From contig NZ_FRDA01000007.1 of assembly GCF_900143095.1 (NCBI RefSeq), positions 1-63,617 on the forward strand: a stretch of 63,617 nt of DNA. Reading direction: 5' to 3'. Each line of letters starts with the position of its first letter. Position 1 is the stretch's first letter. Under the pieces are notes generated by a model that worked only from the letters and a program-made list of their open reading frames with translations, had not been told where the DNA came from and did not search any database. The position numbers were made by a program, and so were the translations under genes. Shown here piece by piece: positions 7,620 through 14,527 of the stretch. Source of the stretch: Pseudomonas asturiensis. GTDB lineage: Bacteria; Pseudomonadota; Gammaproteobacteria; Pseudomonadales; Pseudomonadaceae.

Positions 7620-9173
7620 ATGCCAAACCACGCGACACCTGCGCGTCTCCAGTTGCGCCACATCACCAAACAGTATCCCGGCTGTCTGGCCAACGACGCC
7701 GTCGATCTGACCATCCAGCCCGGAGAAATCCATGCCTTGCTGGGGGAAAACGGCGCGGGCAAGAGCACGCTGATGAAGATCATCTACGGCGTGACACAAC
7801 CGGATTCAGGCTCCATCGTCTGGCAAGGCCAGACGCAGATCATGCGCAATCCGGCGCAAGCCAGAAGCCTGGGTATCGGCATGGTGTTTCAGCATTTCTC
7901 GCTGTTCGAAACCTTGAGCGTGGCGCAGAACATTGCGCTGGCCATGGGCGCAGCCGCAGGCACACCCGGCCAACTGGAGCCGCGCATCCGCGAGGTTTCG
8001 CAGCGCTACGGCATGGCGCTGGAGCCACAGCGGCTGGTGCATAGCCTGTCGATTGGCGAGCGCCAGAAAGTAGAGATCATTCGCTGCCTGATGCAGGACA
8101 TTCGCCTGCTGATTCTCGACGAACCTACCTCGGTGCTCACCCCACTGGAAGCCGAGGAGCTGTTCGTCACCTTGAGGCATCTGGCCGCCGAAGGCTGCAG
8201 CATTCTGTTCATCAGCCATAAGCTGGGCGAAGTTCGCGCCCTGTGCCACAGCGCAACCGTGTTACGAAACGGCAAGGTTTCCGGGCATTGCATCCCGGCA
8301 GAGTGCTCGGATCTGGAACTGGCGCGGCTGATGGTCGGTGATGCCGAAGGGCTGACCGCGCAGTATGAAAAAGTCAGCGGAGCCGCGCCGTTTCTGCGGG
8401 TTGAGCGCTTGTCCTGGCACAACCCCGATCCGTTTGGCTGCTCCCTGAAGGACGTCAGTCTGGAAGTGCGCAGCGGCGAAATTGTCGGCATCGCGGGCGT
8501 GGCAGGCAATGGGCAGGACGAATTACTGGCCCTGCTCAGCGGTGAACAGGTACTGCCCAGCGCACAAGCGACCACGCTGCGCTTCGCCGACACACCGGTC
8601 GGTCATCTGCGGCCTGATGCCAGGCGCAAGCGCGGTCTGGCCTTTGTCCCGGCCGAGCGGTTGGGTCACGGTGCCGTGCCGGACCTGAGCCTGGCGGACA
8701 ACGCGCTGCTCACCGCCTTTCAACAAGGTCTGGTCAGTCATGGTCTGATTCAGCGCGGTAAGGTTCGGGCACTGGCCGATGAGATCATCCGTCGCTTTGC
8801 GGTGAAGACACCGGACGCCCAGACCGCTGCGCGCAGCCTGTCGGGCGGCAACCTGCAGAAATTCATTCTGGGCCGCGAGATCATGCAGAACCCGAAACTG
8901 CTGGTCGCCGCGCACCCGACCTGGGGCGTGGACGTGGGCGCAGCAGCGGCCATTCATCGTGCGCTGATCGCATTGCGCGATGCGGGCGCGGCCATTCTGG
9001 TGATTTCCGAAGACCTGGACGAGCTGTTCCAGATCAGCGATCGCCTCGCAGCCCTGAGCGGCGGACACCTTTCTGACCTGATCCCGACCGGACAGACCAG
9101 CACCGTGCAGATCGGCGGCTGGATGGCGGGACAGTTCGATCATTCTCACACTCAGGCCCATACGCCGGGTTAA
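7620..9173 (+). CDS. Sugar/purine-type ABC transporter, double ATPase subunit
   Basis: This 517-aa ATPase has two tandem ABC cassettes, as in the BMP-type nucleoside importers (YufO/NupA-like). The first has Walker A GENGAGKST, signature LSIGERQK and Walker B LLILDEPT. The second has a degenerate Walker A (GVAGNGQDELLALL), signature LSGGNLQK and a replaced Walker B (LLVAAHPTWGVDVG), the usual asymmetry of this subfamily, so only the first site should hydrolyse well. The start ATG 7620 is chosen because homology begins soon after; the frame is open to 7509. The two permeases follow directly. The matching BMP substrate-binding protein is not adjacent but lies at 22292. The substrate is probably a purine nucleoside or base, by context. 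Confidence 0.92.
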   Translation: MPNHATPARLQLRHITKQYPGCLANDAVDLTIQPGEIHALLGENGAGKSTLMKIIYGVTQPDSGSIVWQGQTQIMRNPAQARSLGIGMVFQHFSLFETLSVAQNIALAMGAAAGTPGQLEPRIREVSQRYGMALEPQRLVHSLSIGERQKVEIIRCLMQDIRLLILDEPTSVLTPLEAEELFVTLRHLAAEGCSILFISHKLGEVRALCHSATVLRNGKVSGHCIPAECSDLELARLMVGDAEGLTAQYEKVSGAAPFLRVERLSWHNPDPFGCSLKDVSLEVRSGEIVGIAGVAGNGQDELLALLSGEQVLPSAQATTLRFADTPVGHLRPDARRKRGLAFVPAERLGHGAVPDLSLADNALLTAFQQGLVSHGLIQRGKVRALADEIIRRFAVKTPDAQTAARSLSGGNLQKFILGREIMQNPKLLVAAHPTWGVDVGAAAAIHRALIALRDAGAAILVISEDLDELFQISDRLAALSGGHLSDLIPTGQTSTVQIGGWMAGQFDHSHTQAHTPG

Positions 9174-9184
9174 CGGAGCAAAAC

Positions 9185-10285
9185 ATGCTGCTTTCTCTGG
9201 AACCGCGCGGCCAGCAATCGCGCGCCATGTTGTGGTGCTCGCCGCTGCTGGCCGCCGTGCTGACGCTGGTGTGCGGGTCGCTTCTGTTCATCGCTCTGGG
9301 GCTTGATCCCTGGGTGACGTTGCACACGTTGCTGATTGCGCCGGTCAGCGACCTTTACGGGCTGTCAGAGCTGATGGTCAAGACCTTGCCGATTCTGCTG
9401 TGTGCGCTGGGTCTGGCAGTCGCCTATCAGGCGCGCATCTGGAACATCGGGGCCGAAGGCCAACTGTTGCTCGGTGCCCTGGCGGGCAGCGCGGTGGCCG
9501 TCAATATCATCGAGATGGAAAGCCGCTGGGCGCTGGTGATGGTGTTACTGGCGGGCACGCTGGCCGGTGCAGCCTGGGCCGGGGTGACGGCCTGGTTGCG
9601 CACGCACTTCAACGCCAACGAAATCCTTACCAGCATCATGCTCAATTACATCGCCCTGAACCTGTTGCTGTACTTCGTGCATGGCCCGCTCAAGGACCCG
9701 GCGGGCATGAACTTCCCGGAGTCCGCGACCTTTGGCGATGCCAGCCGCCTGCCGCTGTTGATGGAAGACGGCCGCGCGCATGTCGGCGTGTACTTCGCGC
9801 TACTGGCGCTGGTCGTGGTGTGGGTCTTGCTGCAGCGCAGCTTCGTCGGTTTCCAGATCAAGGTGCTGGGCCTGGACAAACGCGCCGCCGGGTTTGTCGG
9901 CTTTCGTGAAAAGCGTCTGGTGTGGCTGGCCTTGTTGATCAGCGGCGCACTGGCCGGGCTCGCGGGAGTGTCGGAAGTCACTGGGCCCATCGGGCAATTG
10001 GTGCCACAGGTGTCGCCGGGCTACGGCTACGCGGCGATTACCGTGGCGTTCCTGGGCCGTCTCAATCCCATCGGCATTCTGTTTTCCAGTCTGTTGATCG
10101 CCCTCCTTTACCTGGGCGGGGAAAGCGCACAGATGACCTTGAACCTGCCGCCCGCCATCACCCAATTGTTTCAGGGAATGATGCTGTTCTTCCTGCTGGC
10201 CTGCGACGTACTGATTCTTTACCGCCCGCGCCTGAAGATGCGCTGGGCCAAGCGTCAGATGACGCCTGCCGTGGGAGCCGTGTGA
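9185..10285 (+). CDS. ABC transporter permease, BMP/nucleoside type, first subunit
   Basis: This 366-aa inner-membrane permease of the BPD_transp_2 family (same fold as ribose and branched-chain amino acid permeases) has about 9-10 hydrophobic segments. Characteristic features are the early ARIWNIGAEGQLLLGALAGS block, TWLRTHFNANEILTSIM-like coupling region and GYGYAAITVAFLGRLNP near the C-terminus. The start ATG 9185 has GGAG eight bases upstream, 12 bases after the ATPase stop. Its stop TGA overlaps the next gene's ATG, so the two permeases are translationally coupled and should form the heterodimeric channel. Confidence 0.92.
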   Translation: MLLSLEPRGQQSRAMLWCSPLLAAVLTLVCGSLLFIALGLDPWVTLHTLLIAPVSDLYGLSELMVKTLPILLCALGLAVAYQARIWNIGAEGQLLLGALAGSAVAVNIIEMESRWALVMVLLAGTLAGAAWAGVTAWLRTHFNANEILTSIMLNYIALNLLLYFVHGPLKDPAGMNFPESATFGDASRLPLLMEDGRAHVGVYFALLALVVVWVLLQRSFVGFQIKVLGLDKRAAGFVGFREKRLVWLALLISGALAGLAGVSEVTGPIGQLVPQVSPGYGYAAITVAFLGRLNPIGILFSSLLIALLYLGGESAQMTLNLPPAITQLFQGMMLFFLLACDVLILYRPRLKMRWAKRQMTPAVGAV

Positions 10286-11211
10286 TGGATATCGATCTGC
10301 TGAGCAATATTTTCTACGCCATGGTGCGCTGCGGTACGCCGCTGCTGCTGGTCGCCCTGGGTGAGCTGATTTGTGAAAAGAGTGGCGTGATCAACCTCGG
10401 CCAGGAAGGCATGATGCTGTTCGGTGCCGTAATCGGCTTCATTATTGCCCTGAGCACCGGCAACCTGTGGCTGGGCGTGCTGCTGGCGATGGCGGCCGGC
10501 ATGCTGCTGTCGGCACTGTTCGCGCTGGTTGCGCTGGTGTTCAACGCCAATCAGGTGGCCACCGGTCTGGCGCTGACCATCTTCGGCGTCGGGCTGTCGA
10601 GTTTTGTCGGGGCGGCGTGGGTCGGCAAACCACTCAGCGGTTTCGAGCCGGTTGCGATTCCGTTTCTGAGCGACATTCCGCTGATCGGCCGCATGCTGTT
10701 CGCGCAGGATCTGTTGGTCTACCTGTCTTTCGCCCTGTTTGCGCTGGTGGCCTGGGCGCTGCTGAAAAGTCGCATCGGGCTGATCATTCAAGCCGTCGGC
10801 GAAAACCCTGACGCGGCCAGCGCAATGGGCCTGCCCGTGTTGCGGGTGCGTACGCTTGCCGTGTTGTTCGGCGGGGCGATGGCCGGACTGGCCGGGGCCT
10901 ATCTGTCGCTCGCCTACACGCCGATGTGGGCCGAAAACATGAGCGCCGGGCGCGGCTGGATTGCCCTGGCGCTGGTAGTGTTCGCCAGCTGGCGCGTCTG
11001 GCGTCTGCTGCTGGGCGCTTACCTGTTCGGTCTGGCCAGCATCCTGCACCTGGTCGCCCAGGGCATTGGTCTGGCAATCCCTTCCAACCTGCTGGCGATG
11101 CTGCCTTATGTCGCGACCATCATCGTGCTGGTACTGCTGTCGCGCGACGCATTGCGCACCCGGTTGTACGCCCCGGTTTCGCTGGGGCAGCCTTGGCGGG
11201 CAGGGCATTGA
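10285..11211 (+). CDS. ABC transporter permease, BMP/nucleoside type, second subunit
   Basis: This 308-aa permease pairs with the preceding one. It has about 8-9 hydrophobic segments and the conserved INLGQEGMMLFGA block near residue 35 plus the coupling-loop sequence QAVGENPDAASAMG near residue 170. The start is ATG 10285, overlapping the TGA of the upstream permease (TGATG), although the frame is open back to 9922. It is the last gene of the ATPase-permease-permease operon. No substrate-binding protein or enzyme gene follows; the next gene is convergent. Confidence 0.92.
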   Translation: MDIDLLSNIFYAMVRCGTPLLLVALGELICEKSGVINLGQEGMMLFGAVIGFIIALSTGNLWLGVLLAMAAGMLLSALFALVALVFNANQVATGLALTIFGVGLSSFVGAAWVGKPLSGFEPVAIPFLSDIPLIGRMLFAQDLLVYLSFALFALVAWALLKSRIGLIIQAVGENPDAASAMGLPVLRVRTLAVLFGGAMAGLAGAYLSLAYTPMWAENMSAGRGWIALALVVFASWRVWRLLLGAYLFGLASILHLVAQGIGLAIPSNLLAMLPYVATIIVLVLLSRDALRTRLYAPVSLGQPWRAGH

Positions 11212-11283
11212 GGATTAACGGCGGTGCCGTACGCATCGCCGGCAAGCCTTCCCCCACGTGGCATTGCTTTACTCAGTGAGTCG

Positions 11284-11303
11284 GTGGGCGCTTGCTCACG
11301 AAG
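11284..11303 (+). repeat. Degenerate REP-like sequence
   Basis: GTGGGCGCTTGCTCACGAAG looks like the Pseudomonas REP type seen at 17031 with about four bases lost from the stem. It overlaps the last codons and stop of the convergent membrane-protein gene. Confidence 0.4.
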
Positions 11304-11718
11304 ACGGCGGCTCTGACAGCGCCTCACGTCGCACCGGCCACACCTGCAACGCCGCCCAGAACAGTTCAGCTGCCAGGATGCCGATTAACAGGCTGCTGGC
11401 TCCCTGACTCAGGGCATAGGCTTGCCATGTTGCGAACAGCACGCGACCCGCCGCGTCATAGCGCCCGAATAGCGGTTGCGGATGGCGAATCCTCAGCACT
11501 GCCCACACGCAGACAATCGAACCCAGCAGGTTGGCCATCAGCATGTGCATGGGCGCGAAATCCGGCAAATCACCTGGCAGGTTCCAGAACTGACTCAACG
11601 CCCTCAATACCCCATGAAGGGCGACGAAACTCCACGGAGTGACGAAGGCCGCCGTGATGATCAGGTCGTACCAGGCACTGGCTTTGATCACGTGACGGTA
11701 TTGCCGGGTTGTCCACAT
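11296..11718 (-). CDS. Small four-helix membrane protein, unknown function
   Basis: This 140-aa protein has four hydrophobic segments (about residues 15-40, 55-78, 88-105 and 108-128) and no recognised domain. The N-terminus MWTTRQYRHVIK is basic, consistent with an inner-membrane protein with the N-terminus inside. ATG 11718 has AGGAAG seven bases upstream. It is divergent from a MerR-family regulator, and a MerR-type promoter with a 20-bp spacer and a centred dyad points at this gene, so it is the most likely target of that regulator. I cannot assign a function. Its stop lies inside a degenerate REP. Confidence 0.75.
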   Translation of the reverse strand: MWTTRQYRHVIKASAWYDLIITAAFVTPWSFVALHGVLRALSQFWNLPGDLPDFAPMHMLMANLLGSIVCVWAVLRIRHPQPLFGRYDAAGRVLFATWQAYALSQGASSLLIGILAAELFWAALQVWPVRREALSEPPSS

Positions 11719-11749
11719 GAGACGGCTTCCTGTTGATTAAGATTCCAAC

Positions 11750-11781
11750 AGGCTAAAGGCTGGAGTAGGCTCCAGGGTCAA
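11750..11781 (-). promoter_or_regulatory. MerR-type promoter and operator for the divergent membrane protein
   Basis: Read on the minus strand: -35 TTGACC (11781-11776), 20-bp spacer holding the dyad CTGGAG-CCTA-CTCCAG (11775-11760), and -10 TAGCCT (11755-11750). An over-long spacer with a central dyad is the hallmark of promoters that MerR-family proteins activate by DNA distortion. The transcript would begin about 25 bases before the ATG at 11718. Confidence 0.7.
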
Positions 11782-11803
11782 GCACTTCAGGGACGTTTTA
11801 TTG

Positions 11804-12154
11804 ATGCGTATCGGTGAACTGGCAGAAGCGACCGCCGTCAGTCGCGACACACTGCGTTTCTATGAACAGCGCGGACTGATCGTCGCGCAGCGCAGCGCCA
11901 ACGGTTATCGACACTACCCTGTAGAGACTGTGCAACTGGTGCAATTCATCAAAGTGGCGCAACGGCTGGGTTTCAGTCTGAACGAAGTCGGCAGCAATGT
12001 TGCCGAACTGTGGAAGGCGCCCGATCCGGATACTGCAATTGCAGCACTGCTCCGGGAAAAACTGGCGCTGATCGATACCCGTATCGCAGCGCTCACCGCG
12101 CTGCGCGGCGAACTGCATCAGCGTCTGGGCCAGCAATGCCCGTTGAGCCCTTGA
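11804..12154 (+). CDS. MerR-family transcriptional regulator
   Basis: This 116-aa regulator starts with the MerR helix-turn-helix (MRIGELAEATAVSRDTLRFY, then GYRHYP) followed by the dimerisation coiled coil. Only one cysteine is present, near the C-terminus (QQCPLSP), so a CueR-like two-cysteine metal site is absent and the inducer is unknown. ATG 11804 has AGGGA about nine bases upstream; a TTG directly before it is in frame. The gene starts 23 bases from a MerR-type promoter that faces the divergent membrane protein. A short-chain dehydrogenase follows 30 bases downstream and may be a second target or partner. Confidence 0.88.
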   Translation: MRIGELAEATAVSRDTLRFYEQRGLIVAQRSANGYRHYPVETVQLVQFIKVAQRLGFSLNEVGSNVAELWKAPDPDTAIAALLREKLALIDTRIAALTALRGELHQRLGQQCPLSP

Positions 12155-12184
12155 GTCCATCTTTCAATCTGCCAAGGAGTTTTT

Positions 12185-12868
12185 ATGACCACCAAAACCG
12201 CACTGATCATCGGCGCCTCGCGTGGCCTGGGTCTCGGCCTGGTTCAGCGCCTCACCGAGCAGGGATGGAAGGTCACCGCAACGGTGCGTGATCCGCACAA
12301 TGCCGACGCGCTCAGAGCCATCGAAGGCGTGCGAATCGAAGCGATGGACCTCGACGATACTGCTTCGCTGGAAGTGCTGGTGCAGAAGCTCAAAGGCGAA
12401 GTGTTCGACGTGCTGTTCGTCAACGCCGGGATCATGGGTCCCAAGCATCAGAGTGCGGCCCAGGCCACGGCAGCCGAACTGGGTCAGCTGTTTCTGACCA
12501 ATGCGATTGCGCCGATCCGCCTTGCCGAACGCTTCGTCGATCATATTCGTCCTGAAACCGGCGTATTGGCGTTCATGAGTTCGGTGCTGGGCAGTGTTGC
12601 CTGCCCTGAAGGCGAAACCATGACGCTGTATAAAGCCAGCAAGGCCGCACTTAACTCGATGACCAACAGCTTTGTGGTCCAACTGCCAGAGCCACGTCCG
12701 ACCGTGCTGTCGTTGCATCCGGGCTGGGTCAAAACCGACATGGGCGGCGAGAACGCAGCCATCGACGTGCTGACCAGCACCACCGGGCTCGTGGAGCAAC
12801 TCAATGCCTATGCGGGCAAGGGTGGGCATCACTTCATCAACTACAAGGGCGAGACGATTGCCTGGTAG
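12185..12868 (+). CDS. Short-chain dehydrogenase/reductase
   Basis: This 227-aa SDR has the N-terminal nucleotide-binding glycine motif IIGASRGLGLGL (residues about 7-18), the NAG motif (FVNAGIMG), the catalytic serine in FMSSVLGS and the catalytic YKASK near residue 150. The arginine after the glycine motif and NADP-like second strand (ATVRDP) suggest NADP(H) use. A strong ribosome-binding site (AAGGAG) precedes ATG 12185. It is probably co-transcribed with the MerR regulator 30 bases upstream, which suggests a role in handling whatever the regulator senses, possibly a reactive carbonyl. The substrate is unknown. Confidence 0.9.
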   Translation: MTTKTALIIGASRGLGLGLVQRLTEQGWKVTATVRDPHNADALRAIEGVRIEAMDLDDTASLEVLVQKLKGEVFDVLFVNAGIMGPKHQSAAQATAAELGQLFLTNAIAPIRLAERFVDHIRPETGVLAFMSSVLGSVACPEGETMTLYKASKAALNSMTNSFVVQLPEPRPTVLSLHPGWVKTDMGGENAAIDVLTSTTGLVEQLNAYAGKGGHHFINYKGETIAW

Positions 12869-12883
12869 GTCATCGAGAGGAAC

Positions 12884-12924
12884 GCCGAGCGTCCTGTGCG
12901 GCGTTGCCGCTCAGAGCGCTCGGC
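12884..12924 (+). terminator. Nested hairpin after the SDR gene
   Basis: An outer 8-bp stem (GCCGAGCG / CGCTCGGC) encloses an inner GCGGC-GTT-GCCGC hairpin, 15 bases after the SDR stop. There is no T-tract; it probably works as a weak terminator or an mRNA-end structure. Confidence 0.4.
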
Positions 12925-12951
12925 ACCTCACCCGCCAAGTGCGACTTGATT

Positions 12952-12963
12952 AAAAACTGACCA
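12952..12963 (+). promoter_or_regulatory. Shared 12-base motif upstream of 8-oxoguanine deaminase
   Basis: AAAAACTGACCA occurs here, 117 bases before the 8-oxoguanine deaminase gene, and again on the other strand 50 bases before the BMP-binding-protein gene (22231-22242). It is a candidate site for a regulator of the purine block. Confidence 0.35.
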
Positions 12964-13079
12964 CCCCCGTAAAATCCCCGACCTTGCCAAGGCGCTGTCT
13001 GTCTTGGGCAACCCTGGATCAGCAGACAGGGCAACACTGAGCTGGCTAACCCTGAACCCATTTTCAGAGGAGCCGGCCC

Positions 13080-14435
13080 ATGTCCGCGATCCGTATCTGG
13101 TTGAAAAATCCCCTCGCCGTCTTTACCGCCAATGACCTGGACGCCCGCGGCGGGCTGGTGATCGAAGGCGGTGTCATCACTCAAGTACTGGCGGCCGGTC
13201 AGCCACCTGCCCTGCCCTGCGCGCAGGTGTTCGATGCCCGCGAGCATGTGCTGCTACCCGGCCTGATCAACACGCATCACCATTTCTATCAAACCCTGAC
13301 CCGCGCCTGGGCACCGGTGGTCAATCAGCCGCTGTTTCCATGGCTCAAAACCTTGTATCCGGTATGGGCACGACTGACGCCTGAGAAGCTGGCCGTCGCC
13401 AGCAAGGTCGCGCTGACCGAACTGCTGCTGTCTGGCTGCACGACCGCCGCCGACCACCACTATCTGTTTCCGGACGGGCTGGAACAGGCTATCGACGTGC
13501 AGGTACAGAGCGTTCGTGAACTGGGTATGCGCGCCATGCTCACTCGCGGATCCATGAGCCTGGGCGAAGCGGATGGCGGGCTGCCGCCCCAACAGACCGT
13601 GCAGCAGGGCGAGGTGATTCTGGCCGACAGCCAGCGCCTGATTGAGACCTACCACGAGCGCGGCGACGGTGCGCAGATCCAGATCGCCCTCGCGCCGTGC
13701 TCGCCGTTTTCCGTCACGCCGCAGATCATGGCTGAAAGCGCGGAGCTGGCTGAAAAACTCGATGTGCGCCTGCACACCCATCTCGCAGAAACCCTCGACG
13801 AAGAAGATTTCTGCCTACAACGCTTCGGCCTGCGCACAGTGGATTATCTGGACAGTGTCGGCTGGCTCGGGCCACGCACCTGGCTGGCTCACGGCATTCA
13901 TTTCAACCCCGACGAGATCGCGCGCCTGGGCGCTGCGGGCACCGGCATCTGTCATTGCCCGAGCTCCAACATGCGTCTGGCCTCTGGCATCTGTCCAACG
14001 CTGGACCTCACCGCCGCAGGCGCGCCGCTGGGGCTTGGCGTTGACGGTTCGGCCTCCAACGATGCGTCAAACATGATCCTGGAAGCCCGTCAGGCGCTCT
14101 ACTTGCAACGGCTGCGCTACGGCGCGGAAACAATCACCCCGCAGCGCGTGCTGGGCTGGGCGACGAAAGGCTCGGCGCAGCTGCTGGGGCGTACCGACAT
14201 CGGCGAGCTGGCGGTCGGTAAGCAGGCCGATCTGGCGTTGTTCAAACTCGACGAATTGCGCTTTTCCGGCAGCCACGACCCGCTGTCCGCGCTGCTGCTG
14301 TGCGGCGCAGACCGTGCGGACCGGGTGATGATCGCCGGACAGTGGCGGGTGATCGACGGTCAGGTCCAGGGGCTGGATCTGCAACAGTTGATCGCCGACC
14401 ATCGTCAGGCGGCACGCGAACTGATTCAGGGTTGA
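13080..14435 (+). CDS. 8-oxoguanine deaminase
   Basis: This 451-aa amidohydrolase-superfamily enzyme is the counterpart of P. aeruginosa PA0142, an enzyme characterised as deaminating 8-oxoguanine to uric acid. Metal-binding features are in order: NTHHHFYQ near residue 66 (H-x-H), THLAET near residue 235, AHGIHF near residue 272 and the catalytic aspartate in LGVDGSASND near residue 320. AGGAG lies nine bases before ATG 13080. In the cell it would salvage or detoxify oxidised guanine. It stands as its own unit between two hairpins, inside a block with purine transporters and an adenine/adenosine deaminase. Confidence 0.9.
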   Translation: MSAIRIWLKNPLAVFTANDLDARGGLVIEGGVITQVLAAGQPPALPCAQVFDAREHVLLPGLINTHHHFYQTLTRAWAPVVNQPLFPWLKTLYPVWARLTPEKLAVASKVALTELLLSGCTTAADHHYLFPDGLEQAIDVQVQSVRELGMRAMLTRGSMSLGEADGGLPPQQTVQQGEVILADSQRLIETYHERGDGAQIQIALAPCSPFSVTPQIMAESAELAEKLDVRLHTHLAETLDEEDFCLQRFGLRTVDYLDSVGWLGPRTWLAHGIHFNPDEIARLGAAGTGICHCPSSNMRLASGICPTLDLTAAGAPLGLGVDGSASNDASNMILEARQALYLQRLRYGAETITPQRVLGWATKGSAQLLGRTDIGELAVGKQADLALFKLDELRFSGSHDPLSALLLCGADRADRVMIAGQWRVIDGQVQGLDLQQLIADHRQAARELIQG

Positions 14436-14459
14436 ATCCCGGGCCCGTAAAGCTGTGAA

Positions 14460-14489
14460 CGGATCGACACATTCAGCGGTGTCGATCCG
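14460..14489 (+). terminator. Strong hairpin after 8-oxoguanine deaminase
   Basis: A perfect 11-bp stem (14460-14470 with 14479-14489) around an 8-base loop lies 24 bases after the stop codon. No T-run follows. It ends 38 bases before the start of the next gene. Confidence 0.55.
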
Positions 14490-14527
14490 CTAGAGTGTCG
14501 CCTCCTCCAGCTGCCAGGCGAAACGCC

